A DNA stretch of 16,227 nt from JAQIBY01 sp034721855 (GCA_034721855.1 JAYENB010000131.1:1-16227), one strand, 5' to 3'. Counted from the stretch's first letter, positions 6,521 to 14,573 are shown. Numbers and translations are program-made. Notes: generated from the sequence alone by a model not told the origin.

Positions 6521-7216
6521 TTACCAGTTGTAATCCGGCATGTTCCAGTCTTTAATAATTTGTTTTTGATTTGCTTTATATTCATCAAATCGTTGCACGT
6601 ATTCGTTGGCACCTTCAGCACGGCCTTTACGGATTTTTTCTTTCAGTTTATTAAATCCAGCAATGAGTGCTTCTGGTCTAGGCATACAACCTGTAATATA
6701 AATATCCACAGGGATGTATTTGTCAAGACGATTAATGGTGTTGTACGAGTCGAAGTACATTCCACCATTGATTGAGCAAGAGCCCAATGCAACCACATAT
6801 TTTGGGTCAGGCATTTGCTCGTATGATCGCAAAACACGTTTCAATGTCTTAATTGATAGGTATCCTGAGACGATTATTACATTGGATTGTCTCGGGGTTG
6901 GTCGCATTGCAATTCCAAAGCGGAAAGCATCAAAACGAGGGGTGGTTAAAGGAGGTAATTCAATACTTCCACATCCGGTACCAAAACCCAGAATCCATAA
7001 AGACTCAGCTCTTGCCCAGTTTAGGAATTTCTCAACTGCTTTGTATCTAGGATCGTGACGTTCAGGTCTATCTTGAAGATAATAATCTTTTAGTGGATCG
7101 ACTTCAATTTTTTCTCCATCAGGAGAATAGACTGTATGTTTTTGCAGGTAATCTTTCGGAAATTTATTTTCCTCATTGTTGTCCTGTGGGGTGTTATTTT
7201 TTATTTCTTCTGACAT
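6521..7216 (-). CDS. mbxJ: NuoB-like small subunit with a three-cysteine iron-sulfur site (MbxJ-like)
   Basis: 231 residues of the NuoB/20-kDa family, with an extended charged N terminus of about 65 residues. The cluster-binding core reads GTGCGSIELPP (79-89), ALGSCSINGGMY (143-154) and ITGCMPRPEAL (174-184). Complex I has a Cys-Cys pair and hydrogenases a CxxC at the first motif. Here only C82 is present, and Gly83 takes the second position. C82, C147 and C177 are the only cysteines in the protein. The [4Fe-4S] cluster would thus have three protein ligands, as expected of the site-differentiated catalytic cluster described for archaeal MBS. Other family marks are RPTPRQSNVIIVSG and KYIPVDIYI. 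It lies 3 nt after the NuoH-like gene. Confidence 0.92.
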   Translation of the reverse strand: MSEEIKNNTPQDNNEENKFPKDYLQKHTVYSPDGEKIEVDPLKDYYLQDRPERHDPRYKAVEKFLNWARAESLWILGFGTGCGSIELPPLTTPRFDAFRFGIAMRPTPRQSNVIIVSGYLSIKTLKRVLRSYEQMPDPKYVVALGSCSINGGMYFDSYNTINRLDKYIPVDIYITGCMPRPEALIAGFNKLKEKIRKGRAEGANEYVQRFDEYKANQKQIIKDWNMPDYNW

Positions 7217-7219
7217 AGT

Positions 7220-8128
7220 TTACATAATTAAAATGATGGCCAAAATTCCTAAAATTAGTGGGACTCCAAGGAAAAAGCGAACGGATTGTTCGATTTTGAA
7301 CCGTGGAAATACCACTCCGATAAATACAGTTATAAAATAAATAAAGAATGTTTTTATGATTAGCTCTATCCAGCTGTTGGCTCCACCAAATAGCAGATTC
7401 ATGAACAAGATGGCTTCGGTAACGTGGAGAATGGCTGCATTGGTTTGTAGCACACCCAAGTAAGAAGCATGATACTCTGTTGGTGGACCGATTGGGATTT
7501 CAGTAGGGGCTTTTACTAAATCAAATGGTGCGTGCATGAATATTCCTAACATGGAGAATAATAAGGCAGCCGATGCGATTGGGTTAGTAACAATTGTCCA
7601 GTTGGCAATGCCACCTTGCTGAGCTGCTACGATTTCTGTCAGGTTAAGTGTATCGTATTGTATAGCTAAAGCAATAATCCCTAGCATGAAAGGCAATTCA
7701 ACTGCGGTGTATTGGGATAATCCACGACCCACTCCAATGGCTGAATAGGGGTGTCCACCTTCGCCTGCGCCGAGTGCCATGCCTAGCATCCCAAAAAATT
7801 TGAAATACAAAATGAGAATTAAATCGCCTGCAAAGGTGAAATTACTCCAGTGCGGATTGTTGAAAATTAAAGGCATAAACAGAAAAAGGCCAACTCCGCC
7901 ACCTATTCTGAATACAGGCCCAAGATAAAACATCACACCATGAGAAATTTGCGAGCGGGTTCCGTAAAGTTTAAATAAGTTAATCCAAGGCTGATACCAG
8001 CGGATGCCGTATCGTTTACCAACCCTGGCAACCATTTTGCGAATTAAGCTAGTCTTGAGTAGGCCCCAGTTGAGCACGATAAACAAGCCTAGAAATGTCC
8101 ATAATAATTTTTCGACAATATTTTCCAT
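7220..8128 (-). CDS. mbxM: NuoH-like membrane subunit linking the redox arm to the pumps (MbxM-like)
   Basis: 302 residues, about eight hydrophobic helices, NuoH/MbhM/HyfC family. Conserved loops: RKMVARVGKRYGIRWYQPW (30-48), GVGRGLSQYTAVELPFML (132-149, with buried Glu144), and the loop after HAPFDLVKAPTEIPIGPP (199-216) with Glu210 and Glu218. In complex I relatives these acidic residues form the charged channel near the quinone site; in MBS the loops transmit redox changes to the pumps. It overlaps the end of the fused pump gene by one base (TAATG), a sign of coupled translation. Confidence 0.92.
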   Translation of the reverse strand: MENIVEKLLWTFLGLFIVLNWGLLKTSLIRKMVARVGKRYGIRWYQPWINLFKLYGTRSQISHGVMFYLGPVFRIGGGVGLFLFMPLIFNNPHWSNFTFAGDLILILYFKFFGMLGMALGAGEGGHPYSAIGVGRGLSQYTAVELPFMLGIIALAIQYDTLNLTEIVAAQQGGIANWTIVTNPIASAALLFSMLGIFMHAPFDLVKAPTEIPIGPPTEYHASYLGVLQTNAAILHVTEAILFMNLLFGGANSWIELIIKTFFIYFITVFIGVVFPRFKIEQSVRFFLGVPLILGILAIILIM

Positions 8129-11100
8129 TAGAGAACAAAGTTTATAAACATAAATACAATTACGGTGTAAGCCACAATATGAATGAGGTAGCTCTGAGCA
8201 TTTCCCGAATAAATACCACGTAACCAGTCACCTAAATCATGGAAGTAAGCATTAACTGTTTTCCATATAGTGGTAACGCCTGGAGCAATAAGTATCCCTA
8301 TTACTTTATTGTAGCCGGCAAACATATTATGTGCCAAATGTGTTGTCTCGGGACGTTCAGGAGCTTCTCCAGCGTAAACAATGTTAAATTGTTTTACTTT
8401 TTTTGCTTTACGGCTTGTAATTATCAGCCAACCTGTAAGTATTACAAACATTACAACAATGATAATCATTGTCCAATAACCATCCCAATATCCTAAAGTT
8501 GAAGTAGCCATGGTTCCTTCCCATGTTAAAGCTCCATTTGGAAAATATGCCATTAAATAATTTCCTAAAGGTTTTAAGATAAATTCAGGTTTAGCGGAGA
8601 TTATCATAATAGCAAATAATAGGAGATATACTGGTATTAAAAGCCATATAGATATTTCTTTTACATTACGGTGTTCGTCTTTTAGTTGTCCTAAGAAAAT
8701 AGAATAGATTAATTTGAAAAGGTATAAGAATGCAACAACTCCTGAGAATAGCACAACAATACCTTGAAAATAAAAGCCTCCAGTGATTATTGCATCATAG
8801 AATAGCCATTTTCCCGCAAAACCAACTAGAGGAGGTATTCCAGCTAAAGTAATAATAGCAATTAGTACTGCGATAAATGAAAATGGCATTCGTTTTATTA
8901 ATCCTCCCATTTTATGCATCATTGGTGTTCCTAGTTTTAAGGCTATACCTCCAATAACTAAAAATAATACCCCTTTATATAGGAAGTGAGTAATAGTATA
9001 AAATAATCCAGCTGTCCATCCTAGGTGTGACATCATGGCAAGGCCAAAAACGATATATCCTAATTGACCTATACTGGACCAGGCTAATAGTCGTTTTGCA
9101 CTTTCTTGAAAGGAAGCTGCAATATTTCCAATTAAAGCAGAAAGAGCACCTATCCATCCCAATGCAAATAGTACATTTTTAGCGTAAGTTGCTTCGGCTC
9201 CCATTCCTAATAGGACTAGGATTATGCCAAATACTCCAGCTTTCAGTAATATTGCTGATGCCATAAAGTGGATATCTGCAACCGCTTCTCCATGTGCTCC
9301 AGGTAACCATATATGCACCCCGAAAGAAGCTGTTTTAGTGAGAAATCCTAATAATATTAATGAATATGCTAAGGTAGGTAAAACAGTAATACCTGTTAAC
9401 GCTTGTAAATCAATATTTCCAAAACTTGCAAAGGCTAAAGCAAATCCAAACATCATTGTGTAGGAGCCACCTAGAGAAAACATTAGGTAGCTATATCCAT
9501 GAGGGCGAGATTTTTTTCCTCGAATAAGTAAGAAATATGAACCAATTGTCATTATTTCCCAACCATATAATATTTCGAATAAATTAGTTGCAGTAATTAG
9601 CATAGCTAAACCAGCGAACATTGATAAAGCCATTGGATAAAATCCTAATCTTCGTCCTTTTTTGTAATAGTATCCAGAGAAAAGGGTTATTACAGCTCCT
9701 CCAAGGAAAATTCCAAGGAAAACCTGTCGTAACAAATCGCCTTCAACACTTGGATATAAAAATAGGATATATGTAATTACTCCTGCTATTGAGATAGTAT
9801 TTTTTGCCCATGCTGGTAAGAATTCTAATGTAGCAATAAGCACGATAAATAATAATGGAATATAATTTATGGCATTAGCTGCTTCGGTGAAAGTCCCTAC
9901 TAAATATCCGAAAGCATAAAGTGCAAGGCCAAATATAGTTATTGGAATAATTTTATTTAAACTGATTTTAAAGTTCGGTAATTCAACATTATCAAGTTTA
10001 AGAGCATTGCTAAACCATCGTAATAAGTATATACCTTCAATAAAGGAACCTGCGAGAATTAGTGTCATCCAAGCATATTTTTCAGCAGTGGCTAATTGCA
10101 TAATTAGTTCCCATTTACCAAAAAATCCAGGAAAAGGAGGGAAGCCTAATAATGCAAAAATGAAAGTGCCAAAAAGGACCATTAATATTGGCTTTTTACG
10201 AAGATTTGACCAGTTATTAATGTTTTTTTCTTTGACAATTCCTAATATCCAAAACAATCCGGCTTTAGCCAAATAATGACTGATAAGAATAGAGAAAGCA
10301 ATAAAAGTTAATTTATTTCCTAAATATGGTGATAATCCAATAATTGTAACTAATAATCCCATTTGCCCAATGGATGAATAACCAAGTATTCTACCGGCAT
10401 GAGATTGTTTCAGGCCCATCAGGTTTGAAGCAACAAAAGTGATTCCTCCGAGTACGGCAATTATCTGCATGCCCGTATCACCACCGAGGGGAGCCAGTTT
10501 GTAAAGCACAAAAATGGAAGCCGTAGCTGATGCGGCACTCAATAGTGAACCAACAACGGGATGGGTGGCCTGATACATATCCAGTCCCCAGCCATTGGCA
10601 GGGAAAGGTTTGAGTTCCAGAATCACCGGCATCAGGATTAGAAAAATGGCTGTGGCTCCTGCTTTTATGCCTGTGAGGTTGGCTGATAGCAGATCATTAA
10701 TGTAAAGGGATTCACCGTAGTTGTACGTGAGAATGATGCCCACCAGTAAAAATGCTGATATTATTGCTGTGGCAATCAGGTATTTGAACCCAGCCTGTAC
10801 GGATTTCTTTTCCTGTGTAACGAGTGCCATACCTGCCATCGCAATGCTTGAAATTTCAAGAAAAACAAACAGGTTGAAAATATCGCGGGTCATCACAATG
10901 ACATTCAGCCCCATGATGAGCAGCAGATAGGTAATCATCAGGTGAATGCCATATTTTTTAATCTGATCGGCAAAATAAACTGCCCCCAAAAAACCAACAA
11001 GGTTAATCATTGTGGTAATAACGGCTTCGTGGAGCCCCATTTGCAGGCTGATGGAGAATGGGGGTTTCAAACCTGCTGTAAACACTTCGGTGCTGCTTTG

Positions 11101-11265
11101 ACCGTTAAAAATAAAGCCGATCAACCATTGAACTGAGATAAAACCGATGGCAGCCAAAGCTGTATAGAATAAACCAGTGGCAAACCCGGTGCTTTTTTTA
11201 CCGAAAAAACCAAGGCTAAAAGCGATGCCCAGTGCTATTGCTACAATATAAATCGGTGCTACCAT
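8128..11265 (-). CDS. Fused double antiporter-like ion-pump subunit (MbxH-MbxH' fusion)
   Basis: 1045 residues, roughly twice the size of a single MrpD/NuoL/M/N subunit, with two complete antiporter-like domains in one frame. Domain 1 (about 1-455) has Glu137 in NLFVFLEIS, Lys219 in ELKPFPANGW, Lys334 in SHYLAKAG and Lys384 in PGFFGKWEL. Domain 2 (about 500-865) has Glu570 in LYGWEIM, Lys644 in FLTKTASFG, Lys675 in ILLKAG, Lys764 in HFLYKG and Lys819 in VGFAGKW. A C-terminal tail (925-1045) has QFNIVYAGEAPERPETTH and one or two more helices, like group 4 hydrogenase and H' subunits. The pumps would move H+ or Na+ across the membrane. Archaeal MBS has H and H' as separate proteins. GC content falls sharply near residue 280-295. 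No frameshift joins the halves; the linker is continuous. Confidence 0.9.
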   Translation of the reverse strand: MVAPIYIVAIALGIAFSLGFFGKKSTGFATGLFYTALAAIGFISVQWLIGFIFNGQSSTEVFTAGLKPPFSISLQMGLHEAVITTMINLVGFLGAVYFADQIKKYGIHLMITYLLLIMGLNVIVMTRDIFNLFVFLEISSIAMAGMALVTQEKKSVQAGFKYLIATAIISAFLLVGIILTYNYGESLYINDLLSANLTGIKAGATAIFLILMPVILELKPFPANGWGLDMYQATHPVVGSLLSAASATASIFVLYKLAPLGGDTGMQIIAVLGGITFVASNLMGLKQSHAGRILGYSSIGQMGLLVTIIGLSPYLGNKLTFIAFSILISHYLAKAGLFWILGIVKEKNINNWSNLRKKPILMVLFGTFIFALLGFPPFPGFFGKWELIMQLATAEKYAWMTLILAGSFIEGIYLLRWFSNALKLDNVELPNFKISLNKIIPITIFGLALYAFGYLVGTFTEAANAINYIPLLFIVLIATLEFLPAWAKNTISIAGVITYILFLYPSVEGDLLRQVFLGIFLGGAVITLFSGYYYKKGRRLGFYPMALSMFAGLAMLITATNLFEILYGWEIMTIGSYFLLIRGKKSRPHGYSYLMFSLGGSYTMMFGFALAFASFGNIDLQALTGITVLPTLAYSLILLGFLTKTASFGVHIWLPGAHGEAVADIHFMASAILLKAGVFGIILVLLGMGAEATYAKNVLFALGWIGALSALIGNIAASFQESAKRLLAWSSIGQLGYIVFGLAMMSHLGWTAGLFYTITHFLYKGVLFLVIGGIALKLGTPMMHKMGGLIKRMPFSFIAVLIAIITLAGIPPLVGFAGKWLFYDAIITGGFYFQGIVVLFSGVVAFLYLFKLIYSIFLGQLKDEHRNVKEISIWLLIPVYLLLFAIMIISAKPEFILKPLGNYLMAYFPNGALTWEGTMATSTLGYWDGYWTMIIIVVMFVILTGWLIITSRKAKKVKQFNIVYAGEAPERPETTHLAHNMFAGYNKVIGILIAPGVTTIWKTVNAYFHDLGDWLRGIYSGNAQSYLIHIVAYTVIVFMFINFVL

Positions 11266-11624
11266 TTCAGTGATTTAAAGTTTGAAACATTCAGTGAATT
11301 GTTGTCTTTGGCCATTTTTACCACAAATGTGAGCATCAAAGCTGTAACTCCCAGTCCGATGACAATGGAAGTAAGCACTAAGGCCTGTGGAATGGGATCT
11401 ACTACCTTATCGGCAACTTCGGATGCGTTGACGGCATCATCAATGATAGGTGCCGTACGGTTTTTAACATGTCCGATGCTGACCATCAGGATGTGTATGC
11501 CGGTGTCAACCAGCGTGAAACTGATGACGATTTTTAAGAGGTTTTTCTGGGTAAACAGTCCCCAGATTCCCATAAGCATTAGCAGAATGCCTGTGCCTAA
11601 GGTAATGTATTCCAGTGTTATCAT
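11259..11624 (-). CDS. mbxG: MnhC/MrpC/NuoK-like membrane subunit (MbxG-like)
   Basis: 121 residues, three predicted transmembrane helices. The MrpC signature is DPIPQALVLTSIVIG (76-90), preceded by an insertion of about 20 polar residues in the second loop. MrpC proteins resemble NuoK and carry conserved acidic residues in the half-channel between antiporter units. It overlaps its upstream neighbour by 4 nt and the fused pump gene by 7 nt. This is the normal place for G, just before H. Confidence 0.9.
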   Translation of the reverse strand: MITLEYITLGTGILLMLMGIWGLFTQKNLLKIVISFTLVDTGIHILMVSIGHVKNRTAPIIDDAVNASEVADKVVDPIPQALVLTSIVIGLGVTALMLTFVVKMAKDNNSLNVSNFKSLKW

Positions 11625-12316
11625 TCTGATTCGTTTTTGGGTGCGTATTTAAGGTTGGTAACAATGCCTGCCAGCTCGGAGCCGACTTTTAAACCGATAA
11701 AAATGTATATGATCGGTATGACACCGGCGCTAATGAGGTTTCCAATGCTTCCGGCAGGCAGCAGTGTGCTGTCCAGAAAGCCACCGGCAAGGATAATCCC
11801 GAGGACACCAATGATGACAAAGCTGAGTCCGGAAAAGGATTCGGTGATTTTTAAAAGGTTTTTGCTTATGCTGTCATTCGGATTTGCAAGGTAGGCCAGA
11901 ATCAGAGCTGAAGCTAGTATGGCGCCACCCTGAAATCCTCCACCAGGCGTGAGATGCCCGTTGATAAAGACATAAACGCCTGATAGAATGATGATAGGCT
12001 CAAGCAGGCTGGAGGCTGTTTTAAGAATCTCACTTGAATCTCTGAAATCCTCTTTGCCTTCGCGTTTGATCAGGAAAAAACCAAGTATGCTGGCGGTTAA
12101 AAACAAAATGGTAACCTCACCAAGCGTATCCAGTCCGCGGTAACGAACCACAACGGCGGTAACTATATTGGCTGCCCCGGTTTGTTCAAGACCTTCAGAG
12201 GCATAGTGGGATGCTATGGGATTCAGCTTTTCTTTAACCTCAAAACCGGAAATCCCGACCCAGAACATCAGGGCGGATCCTGCCAGCAGTATGAATAATA
12301 AAAGTTTTTTAATCAT
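11621..12316 (-). CDS. mbxF: MbhE-like domain fused to MnhB (MbxF-like)
   Basis: 231 residues. Residues 1-85 form an MbhE-like unit of two helices, with TGAANIVTAVVVRYRGLDT (46-64) and LGEVTILFLTA. Residues 100-220 form an MnhB/MrpB domain with INGHLTPGGGFQGG (118-131) and about four helices. From memory, archaeal mbx clusters have no separate E gene because E and F are fused, and the same is seen here, which supports the MBS assignment. It overlaps the D gene by 8 nt and the G gene by 4 nt. Confidence 0.88.
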   Translation of the reverse strand: MIKKLLLFILLAGSALMFWVGISGFEVKEKLNPIASHYASEGLEQTGAANIVTAVVVRYRGLDTLGEVTILFLTASILGFFLIKREGKEDFRDSSEILKTASSLLEPIIILSGVYVFINGHLTPGGGFQGGAILASALILAYLANPNDSISKNLLKITESFSGLSFVIIGVLGIILAGGFLDSTLLPAGSIGNLISAGVIPIIYIFIGLKVGSELAGIVTNLKYAPKNESE

Positions 12317-12563
12317 GATGCTTTCGTATTTTACTTAATGCATAAAAGAAAATAATGATACTGAGACCTGAGCCTATGGCTGCTTCAGTCATTGCCACAT
12401 CGGGGGCGGCGAGCAGCAGGTACATGATGGAGGCCAGCAGTGACACAGCACCGGCAGCAATAATGGCGATGCTGAGCTTTTTATGATATATTGCCAGGGC
12501 TGCAAATACTAGTATGATAATGCCAAGTATGATGGCGATGATGATGTTAAGATTTGGATTCAT
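12309..12563 (-). CDS. mbxD: MbhD-like / MrpA C-terminal-like small membrane subunit (MbxD-like)
   Basis: 84 residues, three predicted helices, DUF4040/MbhD family. The hallmark is LLAAPDVAMTEAAIGSGL (50-67), with Asp55 and Glu60 in the membrane, as in the C-terminal part of MrpA. It overlaps the MnhG-like gene by 17 nt and the F gene by 8 nt, so this stretch of the operon is tightly packed. The short stand-alone form is typical of Mbh/Mbx clusters rather than of Mrp antiporters, where the domain belongs to MrpA. Confidence 0.88.
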   Translation of the reverse strand: MNPNLNIIIAIILGIIILVFAALAIYHKKLSIAIIAAGAVSLLASIMYLLLAAPDVAMTEAAIGSGLSIIIFFYALSKIRKHHD

Positions 12564-12906
12564 GCGCTTCTTCCTCCTTTTCTTTTTTATACGTCTCGTA
12601 ATGATCTGTTACTGTCTTTTTTGATAAACGGATTTTGGCTGCATGGCTTGCATGGGCAAGTACATGAGATGAAACAGGGTTGGTGATGATGATGAAAATC
12701 GCAAGTAACAGAAACTTATTCCACCAGGCCGGCACAATAAGAATCAGTCCGACAAGGGTGAGTAAGGTTCCCAGTGTGGAAGCCTTTGTTCCGGCCTGAA
12801 TACGGTTATAAACATCCGGCATGCGAACCAGACCCAGGGCGCCGAGAAAAATGAAAATTGACCCGGCCAGTACCACAAATGCACCAATTGTTTGAAGTGT
12901 TTCCAT
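12547..12906 (-). CDS. mbxC: MnhG/MrpG antiporter subunit (MbxC-like)
   Basis: 119 residues, three helices and a charged tail. Family sequence: LGALGLVRMPDVYNRIQAGTK (21-41), then LGTLLTLVGLIL and ITNPVSSHVLAHASH. The last 25 residues are rich in Lys and Glu and probably cytoplasmic. The start lies 2 nt after the F-type gene, and the 3' end overlaps the D gene by 17 nt. Confidence 0.9.
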   Translation of the reverse strand: METLQTIGAFVVLAGSIFIFLGALGLVRMPDVYNRIQAGTKASTLGTLLTLVGLILIVPAWWNKFLLLAIFIIITNPVSSHVLAHASHAAKIRLSKKTVTDHYETYKKEKEEEAHESKS

Positions 12907-12908
12907 AA

Positions 12909-13169
12909 TTATATGCCTTTTTCTAAATACCTGGCGACAATGATAACGCCTAAAAAACTCAATAAACCATACACCAAAGCAACATCCATATAAATAACCC
13001 GCCCAAAATTCAGGGCCAGTATGGATATTAGGGCTAAGGAGGAGATGGTAAGAAGATCAAAAGATACCATACGGTCGCTGACCGATGGCCCTTTGATGAA
13101 ACGGTAAAGGGTCAGGAGCATTGCCAGCCCGATAAACCCCAGCGATATTATTAATATGGTATTAATCAT
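12909..13169 (-). CDS. mbxB: MnhF/MrpF antiporter subunit (MbxB-like)
   Basis: 86 residues, three helices. The conserved motif YRFIKGPSVSDRMVSFDLL (22-40) is the MrpF signature, with the GPxxxDR loop and an intramembrane Asp. It overlaps the MnhE-like gene by 8 nt. Together with MnhE and MnhG it forms the small-subunit end of the Mrp module and presumably the sodium-translocating part of the complex. Confidence 0.9.
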   Translation of the reverse strand: MINTILIISLGFIGLAMLLTLYRFIKGPSVSDRMVSFDLLTISSLALISILALNFGRVIYMDVALVYGLLSFLGVIIVARYLEKGI

Positions 13170-13656
13170 ATATCTTGCTTATGATGTTTTCAAATCGTTT
13201 TACTATTTTCTTTGTGGCTTCCTCACGGTCTTCCGAGCTCACGTCTATCCAGTGTATAAACAAGGTGTCGTCTTCTATGTCAACAGTGAGTGTCCCTGGA
13301 GTTAGCGTAATGGAATTTGTGAGGATCATCCGTGCCATGGGCGATTTTAATCTTGTCTTAACATCCACAATCCCCGGATTGATGGGAAGCGATGGCGATA
13401 ACACCCGGCGTGCCACATCCAGGTTTGAACGTACCAGCTCAACCAAAAATACCGCCAGATATACAATGGTGTAAATCAGGGCTGCAGGGGTCATTTTCAT
13501 ACCCTTAAAAATGGTACAGCGTCTGCACATTAGCAGTGCAATAAGCGATGCACTGACAACACCCGTTAGCAACATGGGCAAATCAAATGTGCCTGTCAGC
13601 AGGAGCCAGATCAGCATCAAAATGATGAAGGATAGTAGAAAGGCTTTTAATTTCAT
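13162..13656 (-). CDS. mbxA: MnhE/MrpE antiporter subunit, first gene of the operon (MbxA-like)
   Basis: 164 residues. Two or three N-terminal helices are followed by a cytoplasmic domain with the MrpE signature LTNSITLTPGTLTVDIEDD (111-129), preceded by NPGIVDVKTRL. It is the first gene of the operon. The ATG at 13656 lies about 15 bp from a perfect 6+4+6 palindrome that also contains a candidate -7 box. The next gene starts 8 nt before the stop codon. The DNA here is more GC-rich than the middle of the operon. Confidence 0.92.
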   Translation of the reverse strand: MKLKAFLLSFIILMLIWLLLTGTFDLPMLLTGVVSASLIALLMCRRCTIFKGMKMTPAALIYTIVYLAVFLVELVRSNLDVARRVLSPSLPINPGIVDVKTRLKSPMARMILTNSITLTPGTLTVDIEDDTLFIHWIDVSSEDREEATKKIVKRFENIISKIYD

Positions 13657-13671
13657 GTGTTATAATTTAAA

Positions 13672-13687
13672 TCACTAAAGATAGTGA
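13672..13687. promoter_or_regulatory. Palindromic operator candidate in the operon promoter
   Basis: TCACTA-AAGA-TAGTGA, a perfect 6-bp inverted repeat with a 4-bp centre, 15 bp upstream of the mbxA start. Read on the minus strand it contains TATCTTTA, close to the Bacteroidota -7 consensus TAnnTTTG. Size and symmetry suit a Crp/Fnr-family dimer, and a Crp/Fnr gene is divergent. Binding is inferred. Confidence 0.45.
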
Positions 13688-13744
13688 CAAATAAACAAAA
13701 TAAAAATGCATTAGTTGTTAAAATAATAACGATAGATTCAATGT

Positions 13745-13762
13745 TTCAATAAGACATTTGAA
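13745..13762. promoter_or_regulatory. Second palindrome in the divergent promoter region
   Basis: TTCAA-8 nt-TTGAA lies midway between the operon and the regulator gene. It is nested in a longer imperfect inverted repeat (ATTCAATGT, ACATTTGAAT). It could be a regulator site serving either promoter. The AT-rich setting makes a chance match quite possible. Confidence 0.3.
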
Positions 13763-13818
13763 TTAGTTGATGCTTAAAAATAATAATATATTACCAGATA
13801 TATCTCTATAATAATTCT

Positions 13819-13826
13819 TAATTTTG
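13819..13826 (+). promoter_or_regulatory. Candidate -7 box of the Crp/Fnr gene
   Basis: TAATTTTG matches the Bacteroidota TAnnTTTG consensus exactly, 28 nt before the ATG, giving a leader of about 20 nt. No clear -33 TTG is visible. Confidence 0.45.
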
Positions 13827-13853
13827 CAATGACTCTAAATCAATAATAATGAT

Positions 13854-14513
13854 ATGAAAAATATTCAACAAGTAAGAACTTTTGAGAAAATTGTGAATAA
13901 AACCCTTGAAAAACAGGAGAACAAAAAGCTTATTCATTTTAAAAAGGGGGAAACTTTAGTAAAGCAAGGGGTTATTGTTAATCATGTCATGTTTGTAAAA
14001 AATGGGATCGTAAAACTTGAATATGAGACGGAAAACGGTACCGTATTGCTTGATATAGTCAGTGGGCAAAACATGATTTGCCTAAGTGGTTTGTTTGGAG
14101 ATAACATTGCAAAATATTCGGTCATTGCTTTAACCGATACAGATATTTTTGACATTAGAAGAGAAAGCCTCGAAGATTTTATAAAAACAGACCCTGTATT
14201 TGCTTCCATGATTGTTCAAAGCTTGAATTATAATAACCATCATCTGTATGAACGCATCAGCAGTCTGAACAAAAAACAAATGCCTGGTAGGTTAGCAGAT
14301 GTGATGTTATACCTGGCAGATGAAGTATATGGTAAAGATGCCTTTCCGATGCATTTGTCAAGGCAGGATTTAGGCAATTTCAGTGGCATGGCGATGATGA
14401 GTGTCATACGTACGTTGCAGTCCCTGAAAGAAGATGGCGTTCTCGAAGAAGAAGCCCGTGAGATTATTATATTAAAACGAAACAAGCTAAAGCAAATCAG
14501 TGAAAACGGGTAA
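13854..14513 (+). CDS. Crp/Fnr-family transcriptional regulator
   Basis: 219 residues. The N-terminal cyclic-nucleotide-binding beta-roll (about 25-130) has FKKGETLVKQG (29-39), MFVKNGIVKLEY (46-57) and LLDIVSGQNMICLSGLFG (65-82). A dimerisation helix follows, then a winged helix with LSRQDLGNFSGMAMMSVIRTLQSLKEDGVL (about 168-197; recognition helix near GMAMMSVIRTL). The protein has one cysteine (C76) and lacks the N-terminal Cys cluster of oxygen-sensing FNR. The usual cAMP-contact Arg-Ser/Thr pattern is not evident, so the ligand is unknown. Divergent from the mbx-like operon across 197 bp with two palindromes, it is the best candidate for the operon's regulator, perhaps sensing redox or sulfur state (inference). 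Confidence 0.9.
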   Translation: MKNIQQVRTFEKIVNKTLEKQENKKLIHFKKGETLVKQGVIVNHVMFVKNGIVKLEYETENGTVLLDIVSGQNMICLSGLFGDNIAKYSVIALTDTDIFDIRRESLEDFIKTDPVFASMIVQSLNYNNHHLYERISSLNKKQMPGRLADVMLYLADEVYGKDAFPMHLSRQDLGNFSGMAMMSVIRTLQSLKEDGVLEEEAREIIILKRNKLKQISENG

Positions 14514-14573
14514 AGAGGTTGTTGATTTAAAAATAAAATTTCATAAGTAAGTATATTTTTAGATAATGATTAT

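Noticed and set aside
4793..7216. Energy-converting NiFe hydrogenase (Mbh/Ech)
   Set aside because: The four NiFe cysteines of the large subunit and the CxxC of the small subunit are missing, and no maturation genes are in the window.
1125..13656. Respiratory complex I (Nuo) operon
   Set aside because: Mrp-type subunits E, F, G, B and C are present, NuoE/F/G are absent, gene order is that of mbx, and the NuoB-like subunit lacks one of the four N2 ligands.
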